Shown here piece after piece: positions 7,426 to 13,735 of a stretch of DNA of 19,118 nucleotides; positions within the stretch are counted from its first letter, which is position 1; each line of letters opens with the position of its first letter. The position numbers and the translations under genes were made by a program. Below the pieces are notes generated by a model. The model searched no databases and had not been told where the DNA came from. It worked only from the letters and a program-made list of their open reading frames with translations. Where the stretch lies: positions 1-19,118 of the forward strand of contig CAZUNB010000018.1 of NCBI GenBank assembly GCA_964622235.1. The letters are read 5' to 3'. Origin of the DNA: CAZUNB01 sp964622235. GTDB lineage: Bacteria; Patescibacteriota; Saccharimonadia; Saccharimonadales; JAGPDM01.

Positions 7426-7970
7426 TACTGAGTTTGAACACTACTCATAATCACAGCCATTACCCGTTCGTGAACTTCCTCAACAGTCCCATCACCATCA
7501 ACTTCATGCAATAGACTGTGTTGTTTGTAGTAGTCTATGACTGGTTTTACCTGCTCTTCGTACGCTTGGTTGCGAGCAGCAATAGCTTCAGCTGAATCAT
7601 CACTCCTACCGCGTAGTTCCATGCGCTTAATAGCTTCATTATTTGACAGATGAATATGGATAACTGCGCGAATGCTCCGATCAGTCGGTTCGATTAGCTC
7701 ATCAAGCCACTCGGCCTGAGATACTCGTCGAGGAAAACCGTCAAGTATAACTTCTTGTTCCTGACTAGTACTTTCGATCTCACTCGCTAACAATCCTCGG
7801 ATTTGATCATCGGAAACTAACTCACCACTAGCTAAGATTTTCTTGATTTCTGGGTCGGTTGATTTGCGTAGTAGCTCGCCAGTCGAGATCCAAACACTTG
7901 GAATCTTTTCAGTTAACAAATTACCCTGAACGCTTTTCCCAGAACCAACTGGACCCATAAGAATAATCAT
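7425..7970 (-). CDS. adk: Adenylate kinase, short-LID form
   Basis: Interconverts ATP+AMP and 2 ADP in the cytoplasm. The P-loop GPVGSGKS (6-13) differs from the usual GPPGSGKGT. STGELLR and LDGFPRR carry the AMP-binding arginines, and RGRSDDSAEAIAARNQAY is the catalytic segment of the LID region. At 181 residues it has the short LID without the zinc-finger insert seen in many Gram-positive Adk. UMP/CMP kinase is the main alternative for short-LID sequences, but the setting beside map favours adenylate kinase, since adk-map is a widespread pair. The ATG overlaps the yqeY stop by 4 bp (ATGA). Confidence 0.88.
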   Translation of the reverse strand: MIILMGPVGSGKSVQGNLLTEKIPSVWISTGELLRKSTDPEIKKILASGELVSDDQIRGLLASEIESTSQEQEVILDGFPRRVSQAEWLDELIEPTDRSIRAVIHIHLSNNEAIKRMELRGRSDDSAEAIAARNQAYEEQVKPVIDYYKQHSLLHEVDGDGTVEEVHERVMAVIMSSVQTQ

Positions 7971-8419
7971 TTCGAAGCTGCTCCAAGTTGCTTTTTAACC
8001 TCAGAGGCAACAGCAACACCTTCAGCACGTCCAGAGGTCACTGCTTTCACGGCTGGCATGACTTTACTCATATCTTTGATTGAACTGGCTTTAGATTCTT
8101 TGATTTTTGAACTAACAATTTCCGAAATTTCAGCAGCAGATAACTGTTCAGGTAGGAGCTGCATCAAAATTTCACGCTCTTGCTCCTCTTTAGCAGCTCG
8201 ATCTTCATGACCTGCCTTTTTGTATTGCTCGATCGCTTCGCCACGTTTCTTAACTTCACGCTGAACAATTACAATCTGCTGCTCGTCGTCCAACTCTTTT
8301 CCGACTCGTATTCGCTCATAATCAAGCGCTGATTGTAGTCCGCGCAAAGTATCGATCATAATTCTATCTTGTGACTGCATAGCCTGCCGCAGCAAGATTG
8401 GCAACGCCTCCGCCGTCAC
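7967..8419 (-). CDS. yqeY: GatB/YqeY domain protein
   Basis: A stand-alone YqeY protein of 150 residues, related to the C-terminal helical domain of the GatB subunit of tRNA-dependent amidotransferase; its cellular role is not settled. Family features are the N-terminal helix with MIDTLRGLQSALDYERI, the VQREVKKRGEAIEQYKKAGHEDRAAKEEQE block, and LLPEQLSAAEISEIV. The C-terminal SKVMPAVKAVTSGRAEGVAVASEVKKQL matches the tail of the family. The GTG start directly abuts the rpsU stop. No clear Shine-Dalgarno is seen, so translational coupling to rpsU is likely. rpsU-yqeY adjacency is common in bacteria. Confidence 0.92.
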   Translation of the reverse strand: MTAEALPILLRQAMQSQDRIMIDTLRGLQSALDYERIRVGKELDDEQQIVIVQREVKKRGEAIEQYKKAGHEDRAAKEEQEREILMQLLPEQLSAAEISEIVSSKIKESKASSIKDMSKVMPAVKAVTSGRAEGVAVASEVKKQLGAASK

Positions 8420-8635
8420 TTATTTAATTCCAAGACGCATTTTACGGAGCTTTTCAGCCTTTCGCTCTTTGCGGATAATTGCCTTTTCTCTTCGATAACG
8501 ACGACCAAGTGGTTTCTCAAAATACTGAGCATTTCGAGCTGTATTCATAATACCTGCCTGTTGAACACGCTTATTAAAACGACGAATCAGGTTCTCGAGT
8601 GACTCTTTAGAATCTTTTCTATTTACTTGTATCAC
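8420..8635 (-). CDS. rpsU: 30S ribosomal protein S21
   Basis: A small, very basic protein (71 residues) of the small-subunit platform that helps mRNA binding at initiation. The N-terminal IQVNRKDSKESLENLIRRFNKRVQQAGI is the S21 signature, followed by the YFEKPLGRRYRREKA segment and an arginine/lysine-rich helix. The start is GTG, set by AAGGAG 10 nt upstream. It is the first gene of a run with yqeY, adk, map and ftsA and has its own promoter, which overlaps the end of the upstream regulator gene. Confidence 0.95.
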   Translation of the reverse strand: MIQVNRKDSKESLENLIRRFNKRVQQAGIMNTARNAQYFEKPLGRRYRREKAIIRKERKAEKLRKMRLGIK

Positions 8636-8692
8636 GTATGCGTTACTCCTTGTATCACCAATGCTTAAACTTTTATTGCTGATTAGTGTTAT

Positions 8693-8721
8693 ATTTTACT
8701 GGATGTTTAACAGATACGCAA
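8693..8721 (-). promoter_or_regulatory. rpsU promoter
   Basis: On the minus strand: -35 TTGCGT (8716-8721), 17 bp, -10 TAAAAT (8693-8698), about 50 nt before the rpsU Shine-Dalgarno. It has the same -35 hexamer and spacing as the ftsZ promoter, suggesting both are constitutive sigma-70-type promoters. Confidence 0.55.
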
Positions 8722-8728
8722 GCTTTTA

Positions 8729-9010
8729 TTAGTTTATACGATTTTTAGTTTTCTGAGTTTTAAGGACAATTGACTGCAATTCTTTGAAAATAATGAAGCT
8801 TTTGTTAGCTCGATACACCTTAGTATTGCTCTGTTTCTCGCTGACTAAAAAGCCAATTTTCTCAAGACGTGCGAGTTCTCGCTGAATATTACCGGCATCT
8901 TCTTTGATTAATTTCGCGAGGCCGCGAACATGAGTATGAAAATCTGGATATTTCGCATATACGACAACAATTTTTCGCCGAACTCGGGAGGTAATAAAAA
9001 CATCTAGCAT
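8729..9010 (-). CDS. Small winged-helix (ArsR/MarR-like) transcriptional regulator
   Basis: A 93-residue protein that is essentially one winged helix-turn-helix. RRKIVVVYAKYP forms the first helix, HVRGLAKLIKEDAGNIQRELARLEKIGFL the helix-turn-helix with the recognition helix after DAGN, and VSEKQSNTKVYRANKS the wing. This type resembles small stand-alone HTH proteins often found near nucleotidyltransferase or kinase genes. The ligand and targets are unknown. The ATG has AAAGGA 9 nt upstream. The strong promoter has a dyad at its start point, suggesting autoregulation. It lies between the degenerate phosphoribosyltransferase gene and rpsU, all on the same strand. Confidence 0.75.
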   Translation of the reverse strand: MLDVFITSRVRRKIVVVYAKYPDFHTHVRGLAKLIKEDAGNIQRELARLEKIGFLVSEKQSNTKVYRANKSFIIFKELQSIVLKTQKTKNRIN

Positions 9011-9033
9011 CTAACGTAATCCTTTACTTTATA

Positions 9034-9048
9034 TTGTGCCAATCACAA
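9034..9048. promoter_or_regulatory. Candidate operator at the start point of the winged-helix gene
   Basis: TTGTG and CACAA are perfect 5-bp arms around a 5-bp spacer. The dyad begins at the predicted transcription start (about 9048) and lies just before the Shine-Dalgarno. A regulator gene with a dyad at +1 is the usual arrangement for autorepression. The assignment to this regulator is inference. Confidence 0.45.
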
Positions 9049-9054
9049 CACTAT

Positions 9055-9083
9055 ACTATATTCGCGTGTAATAAGTTTGTCAA
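9055..9083 (-). promoter_or_regulatory. Promoter of the winged-helix regulator gene
   Basis: On the minus strand: consensus -35 TTGACA (9078-9083), 17 bp, -10 TATAGT (9055-9060). The -35 overlaps the stop codon of the phosphoribosyltransferase-like gene. It is among the best consensus promoters in the window. Confidence 0.75.
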
Positions 9084-9742
9084 TCTTCGATCCACTTATC
9101 AACCACTCGACTTAGCATATCAGTTAGTTCTGCTGGTTCTGGAACTTCGTTATCTTCGTAGTAGTGTTCAATTGGAAAAGTCGCATCAACTACCGTTTCA
9201 ATGTGAATTTCATCTGCCGCGATATGCAGATAATCGACCACATCGATTGATGCAATTGGCAATGCAGCGATCAACTTCTCGGTTCTAATAGACTTTATAA
9301 ATGCTAGCGCCGCATCGAACTGAATAATATTCTGAGCACCATCAGATATTAAGATGATGTTATGTCCCCTGATTGCATCAGGGTCTAGTTCGCCGGACAC
9401 CGAGACGAGACGGTGAATCTGTCGTAATTTTTCTAATTTCTCCTGTTCAATATAGGAGTTATAATCTTGATGTAGACTATTGATCTGACTGTCGCTCAGC
9501 AGACTGTTATAAGCAAAAACCCCTGTCTGGTTAATCGAACCGATGATATCTTTCTCATCTCCTGGCATGTGAATTTCTTTGCTTTGCAGCCATGATGCGG
9601 TGCAGTGGAGTTGCTTGGCAATTTCGGCAGCAATGATTACGCCGCCCGGACTAATGGCAATAACAGCGGTGTTCTCAAAGCGATATTCGCTGAGTTCTTC
9701 GGCTAATTTTTGACCAACTTGTTGGCGGGACTGATAGTACAT
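9080..9742 (-). CDS. Phosphoribosyltransferase-family protein with a degenerate PRPP site
   Basis: A 220-residue protein with the layout of stand-alone type I phosphoribosyltransferase-like proteins: the opening RQQVGQKLAEEL, the AVIAISPGGVIIAAEIAKQL strand-loop-helix (26-45), a GSI segment near 68, an EQEKLEKLRQIHRL helix (99-112), and LIAALPIASIDVVDYLHIAADEIH (157-180) near the end. The PRPP loop, normally like VDDGIATGAT, reads ISDGAQNIIQ at 132-141. It loses the first acidic residue and the Gly/Thr that cradle the phosphate, so catalysis is doubtful and a binding or regulatory role is possible. The start codon has no Shine-Dalgarno, and a TATAAT -10 box ends 8 nt before it, so the mRNA may be leaderless. 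It is divergent from priA. Confidence 0.75.
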   Translation of the reverse strand: MYYQSRQQVGQKLAEELSEYRFENTAVIAISPGGVIIAAEIAKQLHCTASWLQSKEIHMPGDEKDIIGSINQTGVFAYNSLLSDSQINSLHQDYNSYIEQEKLEKLRQIHRLVSVSGELDPDAIRGHNIILISDGAQNIIQFDAALAFIKSIRTEKLIAALPIASIDVVDYLHIAADEIHIETVVDATFPIEHYYEDNEVPEPAELTDMLSRVVDKWIED

Positions 9743-9750
9743 ACCGAAAC

Positions 9751-9759
9751 ATTATAGCA
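9751..9759 (-). promoter_or_regulatory. Extended -10 promoter of the phosphoribosyltransferase-like gene (leaderless type)
   Basis: On the minus strand the sequence TGCTATAAT gives an extended -10 (TGn) with a perfect TATAAT at 9751-9756. The start codon at 9742 lies 8 nt downstream, where transcription itself should start. No ribosome-binding site fits between. No good -35 is seen, as expected for extended -10 promoters. Confidence 0.55.
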
Positions 9760-9767
9760 ATCTACGT

Positions 9768-9773
9768 TACAAT
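9768..9773 (+). promoter_or_regulatory. priA -10 box (leaderless type)
   Basis: TACAAT ends 6 nt before the priA ATG, so the predicted first transcribed base is the A of the start codon. No Shine-Dalgarno precedes the ATG. The -35 region is poor. Confidence 0.45.
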
Positions 9774-9779
9774 AGTGAT

Positions 9780-11693
9780 ATGAATTACTGGGAAGTTGCT
9801 GTCTTGCACACCAAAACGCGTGGAGCTAGTTTCTTAACCTATCAAACAGATGATGAAACTAACAAAAAACTAGAGGTTGGCTCGATTGTAGCAATTGGAT
9901 ATGGTTCACTTACAAAGCACGGTGTTTGTATCAAGCAAGTTAACAAGCCAAGCTTTCCAACTAAAAATATCCTTAATATTGAGGAAATAAGAATTCCAGC
10001 CCCGTTAGTTAAGACCGCAATCTGGACTAGAGATTATTATCGCCTGGAGCTTTCTAATATTTTTTCAACAATACTTCCCCGCTATATTTTTGGGCCAAGA
10101 CCAAAAGCTTTTACTCCTGGAACCAATCAAAAACCACAAATTTTACCAAGCCTTACGGTTGATCAAGAAAAAGTCCTGAAACAACTCAAAGGCGTTAAGA
10201 GTGGCAGCAACCTTTTAATAGGTGAAACAGGCTCTGGGAAAACTCGTGTCTATTTTGAGCTACTACAAAAGTGCTTGGATGATAATAAATCAGCTTTACT
10301 ATTGGTGCCTCAAATAGCTATTAGCAGACAGCTAGAACGACTAGCTAGTGAGCAGTTTGGTGATGCAGTCGTAACGATCAACTCACAGATGACAGACAGC
10401 AAGCGTCGTGCCGCTTGGCATCATATTAGCCAATCCGGAAACAGCCCCATCATCGTGATTGGCCCGCGCTCTGCTCTATTTAGTCCGATTGAGAACCTAG
10501 GACTAATAATCATCGATGAAGCTCACGATGGTAGCTTCAAACAGGATTCTCAGCCACATTATGATGCAGTACACGTAGCAGCGACGCTAGCTAAAAACAG
10601 CCAAGCTCCACTAATTCTTGGTACCGCGACTCCAAACGTCAGCGATCTTTACGTTTTCCAACAAAAACGGCCTGACAATATTTTTTCGATGCCAAGTGCG
10701 GTGTTTGCCAATCCGCCAATGATTGAGCTAATCAACCAAAGTCAGCGTGAAAACTTTTCCACAAACCAAATCTTTTCCAAACAGGCTATCAGCTCGATTA
10801 GGACTGCGCTCGAACGGGATGAAAAAAGTATCGTACTACTCAACCGTCGAGGCACCGCCAGCAATACACTTTGTAGCAATTGCGGCTGGATTGCATGTTG
10901 CGACAACTGTGACTTGCCAATGACACTACATGATGACATCTATAAAATGATTTGCCATAACTGCGATGTTAGATCTTTCGTCCCATCACAATGTCAAGAT
11001 TGCAATAATTCAGATATCATTCACAGAGGTGTCGGCACAAAAAAGATTGTTGGTGAATTAGAGAAACTATTTCCAGCCACAACTATTGGGCGTTATGATC
11101 AAGACCGCGATAAAAATGAGCAAAAGGATTACCGGGAATCTATTTTGGTAGGCACGCAAATCTTAGCCCAAGGACTCGACATTGCTACAGTTAGCAGCGT
11201 GGTTGTGGTTTCGGCCGACACCATGCTCTACATCCCCGACTACACATCCGTTGAGAAAACATTTCACCTACTCAAACAAGTCAGTGGACGAGCCGGGCGG
11301 ACCGGTGGTCGCCGATCGATTATTATTCAATCAAATTATACCAAGCACCCTGCCCTACAAGCGGTAGTCAAAAATGATGTTGAGGGTTTCTTCGACTATG
11401 AGCTCGAGCAACGAAAAAAAACTAATTTCCCACCCTTTCAGCATCTCTTAAAAATCGCGATTAGACGAAAGTCACGCGCTCGCGCCAAGCGAGCTTCAGA
11501 AAAATTAGCTTGTGATTTAGTAAGATACTCCAGCAATATGATTGGCCCAGCCGCCGGATTCTATGAGCGCAAGGGTGATTGGTTTGAGTGGCACATCATC
11601 ATTCGCTCGCCACAACGCCGACAGCTTCAGGCCATTATCGACACGCTCCCTAGCAACTGCCACTACGTGCTGGACCCGAGTTCCCTCCTCTAG
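9780..11693 (+). CDS. priA: Primosomal replication protein PriA (N'), superfamily 2 helicase
   Basis: Recognises stalled forks and reloads the replication machinery. It has 637 residues, shorter than the roughly 730 of well-studied PriA, mostly through a compact N-terminal DNA-binding part. The Walker A motif is GETGSGKT (148-155), the DEAH box 246-249, and GTATP 281-285. Eight cysteines in four CxxC-type pairs (365/368, 374/377, 392/395, 405/408) form the two zinc sites specific to PriA. The late helicase motifs are GTQILAQGLD (458-467) and QVSGRAGR (500-507). The region after 530 is the C-terminal domain. It is the first gene of priA-def-fmt, a neighbourhood common across bacteria. The start follows a -10 box directly, with no Shine-Dalgarno. 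Confidence 0.96.
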   Translation: MNYWEVAVLHTKTRGASFLTYQTDDETNKKLEVGSIVAIGYGSLTKHGVCIKQVNKPSFPTKNILNIEEIRIPAPLVKTAIWTRDYYRLELSNIFSTILPRYIFGPRPKAFTPGTNQKPQILPSLTVDQEKVLKQLKGVKSGSNLLIGETGSGKTRVYFELLQKCLDDNKSALLLVPQIAISRQLERLASEQFGDAVVTINSQMTDSKRRAAWHHISQSGNSPIIVIGPRSALFSPIENLGLIIIDEAHDGSFKQDSQPHYDAVHVAATLAKNSQAPLILGTATPNVSDLYVFQQKRPDNIFSMPSAVFANPPMIELINQSQRENFSTNQIFSKQAISSIRTALERDEKSIVLLNRRGTASNTLCSNCGWIACCDNCDLPMTLHDDIYKMICHNCDVRSFVPSQCQDCNNSDIIHRGVGTKKIVGELEKLFPATTIGRYDQDRDKNEQKDYRESILVGTQILAQGLDIATVSSVVVVSADTMLYIPDYTSVEKTFHLLKQVSGRAGRTGGRRSIIIQSNYTKHPALQAVVKNDVEGFFDYELEQRKKTNFPPFQHLLKIAIRRKSRARAKRASEKLACDLVRYSSNMIGPAAGFYERKGDWFEWHIIIRSPQRRQLQAIIDTLPSNCHYVLDPSSLL

Positions 11694-11699
11694 TAAATC

Positions 11700-11708
11700 T
11701 GTTATAAT
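11700..11708 (+). promoter_or_regulatory. Extended -10 promoter of def (leaderless type)
   Basis: TGTTATAAT gives a TGn extended -10 with a perfect TATAAT (11703-11708). The def ATG is at 11718, 9 nt downstream, so the mRNA would have 0-3 leader bases. There is no Shine-Dalgarno. It lies just after the priA stop codon, so def-fmt can be transcribed apart from priA. Confidence 0.55.
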
Positions 11709-11717
11709 ACTCAACTA

Positions 11718-12311
11718 ATGAACAGAAAAGATATTATAGTATTGCCGCACAAAAGTCTGCGAGTTAAATCTGCCAAGATTAATCATATAGACCAAAAGAC
11801 AATAGATTTTGTCGAGAAAATGCGTGATGTGGCCCTCGATTGGGAAGATCACCGAGACCATGAATACAGTGTTGGGCTGGCGGCAGTACAGGTTAATATT
11901 ATGCAGAAGATTGTTCTGCTCCGAGACAATCTTAAGAACCGAGAAGACAAATCCTTCACAGCTTACCTCAATCCAAAGATTATCAAATACGATGGCCAAG
12001 CTGAACTAGTTCGCGAAGGCTGTCTGTCGGTTCAGGACATTTACGTTATGGTTCCTCGTTACCCGAAGGTCAAGATCCAAGCCATGGATATTGACGGGAA
12101 AATAAAACGCTTTACTCTTCGTGACTTTAAAGCTCAGGTTTTTCAGCACGAGGTCGACCATATAAACGGCGTGACAATCGTCGACCGAGCAGGCAGTGAT
12201 GGCGAGTACTATCACATGGAAGACAGTGGTGATCTAGTTCTTCTGACCGACGAGGAACGGGCTGACTTTGTCCATGACTACAAAATCCCAGACGAAGCTC
12301 AGGTCGTATGA
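11718..12311 (+). CDS. def: Peptide deformylase
   Basis: Removes the formyl group from N-formyl-methionine of new proteins. All three family motifs are visible: SVGLAAVQ (51-58; the usual first Gly is Ser), EGCLSV (100-105) and HEVDH (144-148). The metal ligands are C102, H144 and H148, with E145 as catalytic base. At 197 residues it is normal to slightly long, with a C-terminal extension after the HEVDH helix. The gene lies 24 nt after priA and overlaps fmt by 4 bp (ATGA), coupling the deformylase with the formyltransferase. It has a putative leaderless promoter of its own. Confidence 0.95.
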   Translation: MNRKDIIVLPHKSLRVKSAKINHIDQKTIDFVEKMRDVALDWEDHRDHEYSVGLAAVQVNIMQKIVLLRDNLKNREDKSFTAYLNPKIIKYDGQAELVREGCLSVQDIYVMVPRYPKVKIQAMDIDGKIKRFTLRDFKAQVFQHEVDHINGVTIVDRAGSDGEYYHMEDSGDLVLLTDEERADFVHDYKIPDEAQVV

Positions 12312-13258
12312 GCATTCGACAAAATACCGAAATAGCGCTTGAACAACAGAAGAAAAGCTTAGTATTCTTTGGCACTGGATCGGTTTCACTGCAAGTCCTA
12401 CTAGACCTTTCAAGTGAATACCAGATTGAAGCTGTAGTTCACAAGAGCACTCAAATTCGAGGCAAAAAAACCACTACTGAAGTTGAGGATTGGGCTCAAA
12501 AAAACTGTGTTTCAAGCTATGGCGTAAGTACCAAAAATGGATTAATCGAACTATTTGATCAAACCGGTTTTACCAGTCAATTTGCCGTTTTGGTTGACTT
12601 CGGCGTACTTGTTCCGACTGAGGTAATTGACTATTTTCCACAAGGTATTCTTAATGCTCACTTCTCTCTGCTGCCTGCCTGGCGTGGTGCCGACCCGATA
12701 ACTTTCTCCCTTCTGGCCGGAGACGTAGAAATCGGTACATCCATTATGAAGCTCGACGCTGGACTAGATACTGGTGACATCATTTCGCAGCGTTCATTTA
12801 ACGCTAGCAAAAGCGACGGCCAACAGATCAGAACCGAATTACTTACTACGCATGCTAGCACGCAGCTGCTGCAGGTTTTACCGAAATACCTGAATAGTGA
12901 GCTAGAACCGACCCCTCAAAACAAGCAGGGCCAAGCTAGCTATACTCGCCGACTTCTCAAGTCAGATGGCTTACTCAACTTTAACAAAACTGCCGTGCAA
13001 CTCGCACGTGAAATTAATGCTTATCTGACCTGGCCGAGAAGTAATTGTGAAATAAACAACAATACAGTTGTTATAACAGAAGCGTTCGTATCGGAAAAAC
13101 AATCTTTTTCAGAAAAGCCTGGAGCTTATAAAATAATCGATAAAAGACTATTCATGAGCTGTGGGAAGCAAACGGTACTCGAGATAAAACAGCTTCAACC
13201 AGCTAACAAAAAACCGATGCAAGCATCGGCTTTTATAAACGGCTATTTAAAGAAATAG
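12308..13258 (+). CDS. fmt: Methionyl-tRNA formyltransferase
   Basis: Transfers a formyl group from 10-formyl-tetrahydrofolate to Met-tRNA(fMet). It has 316 residues, the usual size. The N-terminal Rossmann-type domain begins VFFGTGSVSLQVL (19-31). The catalytic triad is N116, H118 and D154 in the contexts LNAHFSLLPAWRGADP and MKLDAGLDTGD. The usual HPSLLPRYRG is HFSLLPAWRG here. The C-terminal tRNA-binding domain starts near residue 210 (QASYTRRLLKSDGLLNF) and includes the INAYLTWPRS block. The last 15 codons encode an intrinsic terminator hairpin that appears to serve the convergent operon. The start overlaps def, so translation is probably coupled. Confidence 0.95.
   Translation: MSIRQNTEIALEQQKKSLVFFGTGSVSLQVLLDLSSEYQIEAVVHKSTQIRGKKTTTEVEDWAQKNCVSSYGVSTKNGLIELFDQTGFTSQFAVLVDFGVLVPTEVIDYFPQGILNAHFSLLPAWRGADPITFSLLAGDVEIGTSIMKLDAGLDTGDIISQRSFNASKSDGQQIRTELLTTHASTQLLQVLPKYLNSELEPTPQNKQGQASYTRRLLKSDGLLNFNKTAVQLAREINAYLTWPRSNCEINNNTVVITEAFVSEKQSFSEKPGAYKIIDKRLFMSCGKQTVLEIKQLQPANKKPMQASAFINGYLKK
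13208..13234 (-). terminator. Bidirectional intrinsic terminator inside the fmt coding sequence
   Basis: CCGATGC (13214-13220) and GCATCGG (13223-13229) form a GC-rich hairpin (6 bp closed by a CAAG loop). On the minus strand it is followed by six T (13208-13213), so it should end rpsA-infB-DUF5663-like transcripts about 30 nt after the last stop codon. On the plus strand it is followed by CTTTTAT, a weaker tract, before the fmt stop at 13256-13258. Confidence 0.8.
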
Positions 13259-13260
13259 CT

Positions 13261-13710
13261 TTATGCTGCCGTGGTTGGGTCGTCAGCAATTTCTTGAATT
13301 TTACTAGCGTCGCGTTTGATTTCATTCTTCAGCTTCTCAAACTCTTCAGAAACAACCTGCTTATAAGTCGGGAAGTTGGTTTCTAGCCACTTATAGGCAG
13401 CGTACTCAGCTGTGATTGCCTGTTCGGACACACCGGCTTCGATTGCGGCTGTTTTTTGCGCCTGAAAATTAGTATCTTCATCCCATTTTGGGTCAAGGTT
13501 ATCGAGATATGCCTTAGCAAACTCGATATCACCATCAACGAAACGCTCAAATTCATCGAGTTGCTCGTCGCTCATGTTTTCAGCCAATTTCATACCGACA
13601 CGCAGTTCAAGTGTTTCGGTAATCTGGTCAATTAATTTCTTGCGCTCGTCTGCCGGTAGCGAGCCAAGTCCAAGTTGCGCGAGCATGTTGTCATCAATTT
13701 TTTGCATCAT
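13261..13710 (-). CDS. Small conserved hypothetical protein (DUF5663-like)
   Basis: An acidic, mostly helical protein of 149 residues with no signal peptide, membrane segment or catalytic motif. The N-terminal half (MLAQLGLGSLPADERKKLIDQITETLELRVG, then MSDEQLDEFERFVDG) resembles a short family I recall as DUF5663, found mainly in CPR bacteria; this is from memory and unchecked. The C-terminal part includes YKWLETNFPTYKQVVSEEFEKLKNEI and may be a coiled coil. AAGGAG lies 7 nt before the first of two adjacent ATGs. It follows infB by 25 nt in what looks like one operon with rpsA, suggesting a translation-related role, but no function can be assigned. Confidence 0.7.
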   Translation of the reverse strand: MMQKIDDNMLAQLGLGSLPADERKKLIDQITETLELRVGMKLAENMSDEQLDEFERFVDGDIEFAKAYLDNLDPKWDEDTNFQAQKTAAIEAGVSEQAITAEYAAYKWLETNFPTYKQVVSEEFEKLKNEIKRDASKIQEIADDPTTAA

Positions 13711-13735
13711 AATATTTCTCCTTAAACTAAATTAC

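Noticed and set aside
7425..7970. UMP/CMP kinase rather than adenylate kinase
   Set aside because: The short LID is shared by both, but the STGELLR and LDGFPRR motifs and adjacency to map favour adenylate kinase; a small doubt remains.
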